A DNA stretch of 10,237 bases from Gemmatimonadota bacterium (GTDB lineage: Bacteria > Gemmatimonadota > Gemmatimonadetes > Gemmatimonadales > Gemmatimonadaceae). This document shows positions 5,037-10,237 of the stretch, piece by piece; position 1 is the stretch's first letter; each line of letters opens with the position of its first letter. The stretch is taken from NCBI GenBank assembly GCA_947457715.1, contig CANGXK010000053.1, forward strand, positions 1-10,237. The letters run 5' to 3'. The notes under the pieces are model-generated. The model ran no database searches, had not been told where the DNA came from, and was given only the letters and a program-made list of their open reading frames with translations. Made by a program: the position numbers and the translations under genes.

Positions 5037-6416
5037 GTGACTACGCCACTTCGCTCCGAGCCGACCGACCGTCCTGCCGCCGCCGCGCGTCTCGTGACGC
5101 CAGCGCAGGCCTGGTACGCCGTCGCCATCCTCACGATCGCCAACGTCTCCGGCTTCGTGGACCGACAGATCCTGAATCTGCTGGTCAGGCCGATCAAGCG
5201 CGATTTGCATGTCACCGACACCGACGTGAGTCTCCTCATGGGACTCAGCTTCGTGGTGTTCTACTCGCTGTTGGGCCTCCCCCTCGGCCGGTGGATCGAC
5301 CGTGGGCATCGGCCGCGTATCGTCGCGTTGGGTGCCGCGGTCTGGAGCGTGATGACGATGCTCACCGGCACCGCCCGCAGCTACGCGCATCTCTTCATCG
5401 CCCGTGTCGGTGTGGGCGCCGGCGAGGCCACGTTGGGCCCCGCCGCGGTGTCGATCATTGCCGAGCAGTTCCCACGCAAGCAGCTCGGCGTGGCTATGAG
5501 CACGTACATGATGGGCACGTTCCTGGGCTCGGGTGTCGCGTATGCGCTGAGCGCGTTCGTGGTCGGGCGCGTGGACAAGCCGGGGCTCGTGCATGTGCCG
5601 CTCGTCGGTGATGTATTCCCGTGGCAACTGGTGTTCTTCTACGTCGGTCTGCCTGGCCTGCTGGTCGCGCTCTTGGCCCTCACGATCCGGGAGCCCCGTG
5701 CGCTGCGTGCAGGGACGGCGCAGAGCCGCGTGGTGGTGAGGGTGCCGTTCGCCGACGTCATGCACTACATGCGCGCCAACGCGCGAACGATAGGGGCCCT
5801 CTCGTTCGGCTTCGCCTGCTCGGCGTCGGTGAACTACGGCGTCGGGGCATGGCTGGCCAGCTTCCTGATTCGCACCCACGGCTTTACCGAAAGCCAAGCC
5901 GGTCTCCTGCAGGGTGTGCTGACCGCGACGCTTGGTCCGCTCGGTGTCGTTCTTGGCGGACGGCTCACCGATGCGCTCACGAAGCGCGGACACATCGACG
6001 CGCCGCTGCGGGTGGGGATGCTTGGTGGACTCGGCATGCTGATTTTCGCGGGACTCTATCCGCTCGTGCCCACCGGCACACTGGCGGCCGCGCTGCTGAT
6101 TCCGGTGAACATCTTCGCCGCCATGCCGTGGGGGGCCGCGAACGCTGCGATCGCCGAAGCGATGCCGCCGCGCATGCGAGGGCAGGGCAGCGCCATCTAT
6201 CAGCTGGTTGTCAATCTCACGTCAGGCGTGCTCGGTCCGACCGCCGTCGCGCTGCTCACTGACAAGGTGTTCCGCGACCCGCTCGCCCTGCGGTACTCGC
6301 TGTCGTTGTCGGCCGTCGTCGGTATGACCGTCGCCCTCGCACTGCTGGCCTGGGGACGTCCGGCGTTTCGAGCCACGGTGCAACGACTGCGCGACGACGG
6401 TGCCGACGCGCGTTAG
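5037..6416 (+). CDS. Major facilitator superfamily transporter, spinster-like
   Basis: A 459-residue inner-membrane protein with about 12 hydrophobic segments and a cytoplasmic loop near residues 225-255. The N-terminal half has NVSGFVDRQILNLL (36-49), typical of the spinster-like group, where helix 1 carries an Asp-Arg pair. It also has the MFS loop motif GRWIDRGHRPR (84-94; normally GxxxDRxGRR) and RVGVGAGEATLGPA (123-136), the motif of helices 4-5. Family members export or import lipids, sphingoid compounds, sugars or organic acids; the substrate cannot be read from the sequence. The start is a GTG with no Shine-Dalgarno; CAACTT lies six bases upstream. The protein begins with about 24 polar residues before helix 1, as usual. 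The gene is divergent from the phosphopantetheinyl transferase and convergent with the ThrE-like gene, whose stop codon overlaps its own (shared bases 6413-6416). Confidence 0.82.
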   Translation: MTTPLRSEPTDRPAAAARLVTPAQAWYAVAILTIANVSGFVDRQILNLLVRPIKRDLHVTDTDVSLLMGLSFVVFYSLLGLPLGRWIDRGHRPRIVALGAAVWSVMTMLTGTARSYAHLFIARVGVGAGEATLGPAAVSIIAEQFPRKQLGVAMSTYMMGTFLGSGVAYALSAFVVGRVDKPGLVHVPLVGDVFPWQLVFFYVGLPGLLVALLALTIREPRALRAGTAQSRVVVRVPFADVMHYMRANARTIGALSFGFACSASVNYGVGAWLASFLIRTHGFTESQAGLLQGVLTATLGPLGVVLGGRLTDALTKRGHIDAPLRVGMLGGLGMLIFAGLYPLVPTGTLAAALLIPVNIFAAMPWGAANAAIAEAMPPRMRGQGSAIYQLVVNLTSGVLGPTAVALLTDKVFRDPLALRYSLSLSAVVGMTVALALLAWGRPAFRATVQRLRDDGADAR

Positions 6417-7723
6417 CGCCTGATACGGTTCACCGCGGTCGTGACCACGTTGCCGGCCAATAGGCCGGCGGCCAGTGAGATCCCGATGATCGCCACGCGA
6501 AACGCCGTGGCGATGCCCATTTCGACGTCCTGGCCGAGTAGCGACTGCATGCTGCGCAAGCCGATACTGCCCGGTACCAGAATCAGCAAACCGGGCACCT
6601 GTGTCACCATCGGGGTGCGCCGCTTCAGCCGGGCGAACAAGTTGCTGCCGGCACTGACGACGAACGCGCCCAGGAACGCGCCGAGCTGCTCGCCGACCGA
6701 CGCGCCGGCGAACTTGGAGACGAGATAAGCCGCTGCGCAGGCCACGACGATGCTGCCGATGTCACGGCGTTTCGCACTCAGTAACACGGCGAATGAGAGT
6801 GGCGCGACGAGCAGCGCGATCCATTCGGTCCACGAGGGCAGCGGTGCGCGTGACAACGTCCCCTGCAGTTGCGGCATCACCTCGTGCAACAACGGTCCCA
6901 GCGCGCCGCCGGCCTGCGCGCCGAGGGCGAGCCCGAAGCCAAGTCCAAGGAACACGACGATGGCACCGCTCAGGCGCGCCGTGCCTGAGGCGAGATGGCG
7001 CGTGGAGAGCTCCGTGAGTGCCACCGTAAAGGTCAGCCCTGGCAGCAGCACCACGAGGCCGGCGAGCGAGGTGGCGAACCCACTTCTCGTGTTCATCACG
7101 CCGTCGATGGTGAACGCGATGGTGGAGACGACGAAGGCTGCCAGCGGTTCCGTCACGTGCCGGGTGCTGTCCCAACGTCCGGAGACGATCGCCACGGCTC
7201 CGGCGATCAACCCGAGCAGAGACGCCGTCAGCACATCGCCGGCGCGCACTTTGAGAAAGCACGAGACCGCGGCGGAGGCGAGCACGAACGCCACGAGTGA
7301 GAGCCAGCGTGGGTAGGCGGGCGGCTCGCGATCGAGCGCCTCCACCTGCGCGAGCCCCGCCGCGGGCGAGATCGTGCCTTCGACAACCCCGCGGGTGATG
7401 TCGCTCAGGGTGGACAGCTGCCCCAGATTCGGCTCGCCCGGTTCCACCCGCAACAGGGAGACGCGCTGGTCCTCGGGCGATCCGACGCCGACCATGATGC
7501 TCGTCGGGGTGGAGAAAAACTCCGCCTCCAGACCAAGCCGGCGGGCGGTGACGGCGAGCGCTGTTTCAAGCCCGTGGGCGGGAGTGCCGTGCTTGTGCAG
7601 GGCCCGTGCGAGCTGCAGCAGAAAGCGGCGTGACACCGCCGAGTGGCCGCCGGTCGTGCCCATCGGCACATCCAGCGGGTTGGTCGACGAGTCAAGCGCG
7701 TCGGGCACTGGTGGACGGGCCAT
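6413..7723 (-). CDS. ThrE-type threonine/serine exporter family protein (DUF1212 + DUF3815 fusion)
   Basis: A 436-residue membrane protein. A soluble N-terminal region (to about 140) contains FLLQLARALHKHGTPAHGLE (34-53) and PTSIMVGVG (73-81), hallmarks of the DUF1212 (ThrE) domain. It leads into five or so helices to about 270, then a second helical block (about 285-432) resembling DUF3815. In many bacteria the two halves are separate proteins (YjjP and YjjB in E. coli); Corynebacterium ThrE is a single chain as here and exports threonine and serine. YjjP/YjjB have been linked to succinate export, so the substrate stays open. The ATG at 7723 is followed by about 30 polar residues, and a later ATG at residue 21 is possible. 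No Shine-Dalgarno is seen, but TACGCT lies six bases upstream. It follows the acyltransferase gene by 84 bp, probably as a separate transcript. Confidence 0.85.
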   Translation of the reverse strand: MARPPVPDALDSSTNPLDVPMGTTGGHSAVSRRFLLQLARALHKHGTPAHGLETALAVTARRLGLEAEFFSTPTSIMVGVGSPEDQRVSLLRVEPGEPNLGQLSTLSDITRGVVEGTISPAAGLAQVEALDREPPAYPRWLSLVAFVLASAAVSCFLKVRAGDVLTASLLGLIAGAVAIVSGRWDSTRHVTEPLAAFVVSTIAFTIDGVMNTRSGFATSLAGLVVLLPGLTFTVALTELSTRHLASGTARLSGAIVVFLGLGFGLALGAQAGGALGPLLHEVMPQLQGTLSRAPLPSWTEWIALLVAPLSFAVLLSAKRRDIGSIVVACAAAYLVSKFAGASVGEQLGAFLGAFVVSAGSNLFARLKRRTPMVTQVPGLLILVPGSIGLRSMQSLLGQDVEMGIATAFRVAIIGISLAAGLLAGNVVTTAVNRIRR

Positions 7724-7729
7724 GCGGGG

Positions 7730-7735
7730 AGCGTA
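7730..7735 (-). promoter_or_regulatory. Candidate -10 box of the ThrE-like gene
   Basis: TACGCT on the minus strand, six bases before the ATG at 7723, with GC-only spacer and no Shine-Dalgarno. It fits the same leaderless pattern as other first genes here. No -35 element was recognised. Confidence 0.25.
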
Positions 7736-7807
7736 GAGGGTATCCCGCCCGCGCGCAACGCGGTGAGGGTGACCATCGTGCCCGACGGGCAGGCCACGCC
7801 GGCATCC

Positions 7808-9142
7808 TCATGGCAGCGTGCCCGTGAGGCCGCAGTCCGCCAAGGTGAGGCGTACGTGGTGCGCGAGTTCGTCCGTCGGCAGGAGGCGGTCGGGGTCCCA
7901 GACTAAGGCCGTGAGACCCATGCGGCCATCCACGACAGAACAGACCAGCAGCATTTTCCCCCCGAGTTCGGCGAGCGCCGCTGCGGTGTGCCGCTCCAGT
8001 ATCGACACGTAAAACTGCGTCGCCCGCACACCCAGCGGTCGGACCATGGCCGGATCGAGGGTCCCGAGGTTGGAACACGCCACGGCGCGGCCGGCACCAA
8101 GCGCAACGCGTTCGAACTTGCGTACCAACCAGCGGGGCACGTACGGGATCAAGGGCAGCAGCCGCGTGACGGGGTCGCTTCGTCGCAACGCGGCCAGCTC
8201 CCGGCGAAGCGCATCGTGCAGTTCGCGCGGCGCAGCGGTACAGGTGGTCGGATCCACCACCAGCTGCAGAGCGCGCAAGGCATTGCCCCGGAGGTCCCCG
8301 GGGTGACGGTCACTCACGGGCTGCACGAGCAGGACGTGCCCATCGGGTCCGACGCGTCCCACGCGCTCCCCCAGCCGCACCGCGACACAGGCGATCAGCG
8401 TGTTGACCGAGATCCCCTCCGCCGCCGCACGCGCCTGCACCTGATCGGCGTCCAGGATCGCGTACAGGAGGGGAACGTGCACGGGGGCCGATGCCGCCAC
8501 CGGGTCGACGGGAGGCCGTCGCGGGGGCCGTGCGGCCGCTGCGTCGACCGGCGGGCGCTGCCGCACGAGTGCGGCCAGCGCACGTGCCACGGCCGGCCAC
8601 TCGGCGATACTGCGCCCGAGATCGTCGCCAAGCACCCGCCACGACCACCCACGTCGAGCGGCCGGGTAGCGATGGGCGAACGGAACGCGATGGACCGCGT
8701 CTGCCACCGCCTGGCACACCGCCAGCCCATCGGCGACGACATGGGAGACCAGCAGGGTCAGCACGGCGCCACCCCCGGCGAGCGGCTGCACAACCAAGCG
8801 CCAACCGGGACCGCACTCCGGGTCGATCGGCAGATCCGCAAGCACGCCGCGCCATGCCGGTTCACGGGGATGGCCAATCGGCGTGTCGAAGGTGGTCACC
8901 GGTGCCGGAACGGGCGCCGCCACCCAGCGATGGCGCCCCCACGGGAGCGGCGAGCGTTGGATCAGGCGCCCGAGAAACCCCTGCGCCAATTGGTGATTCA
9001 GTGCGTCGACCGCCACCGGGTCGACGGGCTCCGCAAAGACCCACGTGAACTCGGCGACGGGGCCACGGTCCAGCGCACGCAGCCCCTGGAACGCCCCCTG
9101 ATCCATGGAGCACAGCCGCATGTCCGGCGGGCGAGACGCCAT
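7808..9142 (-). CDS. Condensation-superfamily acyltransferase (WS/DGAT- or PapA-like), otsAB-linked
   Basis: A 444-residue soluble protein of the chloramphenicol acetyltransferase/condensation fold. This superfamily includes wax ester synthase/diacylglycerol acyltransferases, PapA enzymes and NRPS condensation domains. The active-site motif HHxxxDG appears as SHVVADG (133-139), with the catalytic second His (134), Asp138 and Gly139 kept and the first His replaced by Ser. An N-terminal SMDQGAFQGL (12-21) corresponds to the SxxDxxFL start of WS/DGAT. RGNALRALQLVVDP (285-298) resembles the GN...P segment, and ACSNLGTLDP (355-364) the (T/S)NxxGP bridge loop. It lies four bases after otsB in the same direction, so it is co-transcribed and probably coupled. 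Acceptor and donor are unknown; an acylated trehalose product is an inference. A GTG start at 9184 overlapping otsB is less likely than the ATG at 9142. No membrane segment is obvious. Confidence 0.7.
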   Translation of the reverse strand: MASRPPDMRLCSMDQGAFQGLRALDRGPVAEFTWVFAEPVDPVAVDALNHQLAQGFLGRLIQRSPLPWGRHRWVAAPVPAPVTTFDTPIGHPREPAWRGVLADLPIDPECGPGWRLVVQPLAGGGAVLTLLVSHVVADGLAVCQAVADAVHRVPFAHRYPAARRGWSWRVLGDDLGRSIAEWPAVARALAALVRQRPPVDAAAARPPRRPPVDPVAASAPVHVPLLYAILDADQVQARAAAEGISVNTLIACVAVRLGERVGRVGPDGHVLLVQPVSDRHPGDLRGNALRALQLVVDPTTCTAAPRELHDALRRELAALRRSDPVTRLLPLIPYVPRWLVRKFERVALGAGRAVACSNLGTLDPAMVRPLGVRATQFYVSILERHTAAALAELGGKMLLVCSVVDGRMGLTALVWDPDRLLPTDELAHHVRLTLADCGLTGTLP

Positions 9143-9146
9143 TGGC

Positions 9147-9950
9147 CTACGCCCCCCCGGGATGAGCACCGCCGGGATGAGCACCGCCGATCCGGCGCGC
9201 GTGTACCATCGCCAGCAGCGCCGGTACCTCGGCGTCCGACGTCACGCGATACCCGGCGCACGTGTCACCGGCACCCACCTTGACGCCCACATCGGTGGCC
9301 CCGAGGATACGAAACGCCGCCTCGTCGGTCTCATCATCGCCCAGATACAGCACGCCGGGGTCGGTGCCCCACTCGGCCCGGAGCTGTGCCACCGCGTGCC
9401 CCTTGTTCCGGGCCGATATCGACAGGTCCAGCACGGCCTTCCCGGGGGTTGCGTACACACCGGGCCACGATGCCGGACCGCACTGAATCCGGGCGAGCAG
9501 ACGCGTTGCCTCACGAGCGTCAGCTTGCCGGACGTGGACCGCCAGACCAAACGGTTTGTCCTCGATCCAACTCCCCGTCACGGCGGCGCACATCGCCGCG
9601 ACCTCGTCGCGCAGGCGGGTCAGTTCGGCGCGCTGCGAATCCCGGAGTGCAGCGGCTGGATGGAGTGACGACTCCGCTCCGTGCGATCCCACCAGCAGTA
9701 CCGGCGACTCCAGCCGGGATTGCTGCCGCAGATTGTGCACGGGGCGCCCCGAGATGACGGCGACGCGGGTGTTCGGGGCGTTCGCCAAAGCGGGCAGCAA
9801 CGCGCCCGCCTCGGCCCACAGCATGGCTTCGTCGGGCGATGCCGCGATCGGTGCCAACGTGCCGTCATAATCGCAGCACAGCAGCAGATGCGGCGCCGCA
9901 CACAGGGTGGTCAGCCGAGCCGTCAGTGCATCAGACCATGGCGGCATCAT
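9147..9950 (-). CDS. otsB: Trehalose-6-phosphate phosphatase OtsB
   Basis: A 267-residue HAD-superfamily hydrolase that dephosphorylates trehalose 6-phosphate to trehalose in the cytoplasm. HAD motif I is CCDYDGTLAPI (25-35), with nucleophile Asp27 and general acid Asp29. Motif II is VISGRP (65-70). The cap region has VGSHGAE (87-93) and DKPFGLAVHVR (131-141). Motif III Lys183 sits in SARNKGHAV (179-187), and motif IV is LGDDETDEAAF (203-213). All catalytic residues are present and length is normal. The ATG at 9950 overlaps the otsA stop by 4 bp (ATGA); the next codon is also ATG. The last 12 or so residues (GGAHPGGAHPGGA) are not part of the fold and come from a 15-bp duplication plus a G7 run. 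The gene is the middle of otsA-otsB-acyltransferase. Confidence 0.92.
   Translation of the reverse strand: MMPPWSDALTARLTTLCAAPHLLLCCDYDGTLAPIAASPDEAMLWAEAGALLPALANAPNTRVAVISGRPVHNLRQQSRLESPVLLVGSHGAESSLHPAAALRDSQRAELTRLRDEVAAMCAAVTGSWIEDKPFGLAVHVRQADAREATRLLARIQCGPASWPGVYATPGKAVLDLSISARNKGHAVAQLRAEWGTDPGVLYLGDDETDEAAFRILGATDVGVKVGAGDTCAGYRVTSDAEVPALLAMVHARRIGGAHPGGAHPGGA
9157..9188. repeat. 15-bp tandem duplication at the 3' end of otsB
   Basis: Two perfect copies of a 15-bp unit (9158-9172 and 9173-9187) plus one extra matching base at each end. They encode the GGAHP repeat at the OtsB C-terminus. On the minus strand the repeat runs directly into seven consecutive Gs (9152-9158) just before the otsB stop. 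The duplication is in frame and does not disrupt the phosphatase domain. Confidence 0.9.
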
Positions 9951-10237
9951 GGCGGGGTGCGCAACGCGGTGAGAAACGCGTCGGCCCAGTGCGCGGCGTC
10001 GTAGGCGAACACCGCCACCCGCAGCGACTGCATCCGTTCCGCCGCTTCGTCCGCACTCGCCCGCAGTGCGTCGCGGATGCCGCGCGCGATATCCTCCGTG
10101 TCGTCGGGATCGACGAGCCAAGCATCGGTGAGCTGTGCGGCCGCGCCGGTGGTCTTGCTCAAGACCAGTCTCCCGTCGTTGTTGGGGCGCGAGGCCACGT
10201 ATTCCTTGCACACCAGATTCATCCCGTCGGCGATCGA
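9947..10237 (-). CDS. otsA: Trehalose-6-phosphate synthase OtsA, C-terminal part (5' end outside the window)
   Basis: The last 96 codons of a GT20-family glycosyltransferase that joins UDP- or GDP-glucose to glucose 6-phosphate to make trehalose 6-phosphate. The frame enters at the right edge with SIADGMNLVCKEYVASR, equivalent to the DGMNLVAKEYVA motif of OtsA that holds the donor-sugar phosphates; Cys replaces the usual Ala. GRLVLSKTTGAAAQLTDAWLV follows, matching the LSxFAGAAxxL region, with Thr-Thr in place of the common Phe. The tail DPDDTEDIARGI is the expected helix. It ends with TGA at 9947-9949, overlapping the otsB start. Related GT20 enzymes such as glucosylglycerol-phosphate synthase share this tail, but pairing with otsB supports trehalose. 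Confidence 0.9.
   Translation of the reverse strand, partial: SIADGMNLVCKEYVASRPNNDGRLVLSKTTGAAAQLTDAWLVDPDDTEDIARGIRDALRASADEAAERMQSLRVAVFAYDAAHWADAFLTALRTPP

Noticed and set aside
5031..5993. 320-codon open frame on the minus strand under the MFS gene
   Set aside because: Highly charged shadow composition, no membrane segments or motifs; the plus-strand frame is a clear transporter.
7779..7791. TGCCC-GAC-GGGCA stem between the acyltransferase and ThrE-like genes
   Set aside because: Five base pairs with a three-base loop and no U-tract; stems this short arise often by chance at this GC content.
9143..9184. GTG start at 9184 for the acyltransferase
   Set aside because: The extra 14 residues come from the otsB duplication and G-run and are not family-like; the ATG at 9142 right after the otsB stop is more economical.
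7988..9283. 431-codon open frame on the plus strand
   Set aside because: It lies opposite the acyltransferase and end of otsB; the Arg/His/Gln-rich translation has no domain, and the minus-strand frame has a recognisable family.

Overview
The window is GC-rich bacterial chromosome with tightly packed genes on both strands and almost no spare sequence. It reads as ordinary housekeeping and accessory metabolism; I see no phage, transposase, integrase, CRISPR or toxin-antitoxin genes. GC-rich codon use, a UbiE/MenG methyltransferase, a VKOR-type disulfide oxidase and the scarcity of Shine-Dalgarno sequences before first genes would suit Gemmatimonadota or a similar high-GC soil or water lineage. 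That assignment is inference; no rRNA or marker gene is present.

Layout, left to right. (1) Bases 1-161: a C-terminal scrap of an aldehyde dehydrogenase on the minus strand with no upstream part, then a strong stem-loop that could end the actP transcript. (2) 162-2035, minus: a DUF485 (YjcH-like) membrane protein and an ActP-like acetate/solute:cation symporter with a 4-bp start/stop overlap. (3) 2124-3151: a VKOR-family membrane oxidase (plus) and a membrane-anchored CPWC thioredoxin-fold protein (minus) point at each other and share a CTAG in which both stop codons lie. Together they look like an oxidative protein-folding pair outside the cytoplasmic membrane. (4) 3180-3965, plus: ubiE/menG for quinone synthesis, divergent from the thioredoxin gene across 28 bp. 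(5) 3966-4137: an intergenic stretch holding a 107-bp near-perfect palindrome whose arms are each built of four 9-bp units. (6) 4138-4956, minus: an EntD/Sfp-like phosphopantetheinyl transferase. (7) 5037-6416, plus: a spinster-like MFS transporter, with its stop overlapping that of (8) 6413-7723, minus: a fused ThrE-type (DUF1212+DUF3815) exporter. (9) 7808-10237, minus: an operon of otsA (only its 3' end is present), otsB and a condensation/WS-DGAT-superfamily acyltransferase.

The three points most worth a look are: the otsA-otsB-acyltransferase operon, which suggests a trehalose-derived ester or glycolipid; the palindromic repeat after ubiE; and a TANNNT-like box 5-8 bp before several first-gene start codons, which suggests leaderless transcripts. 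No whole new defence or mobile system is visible.
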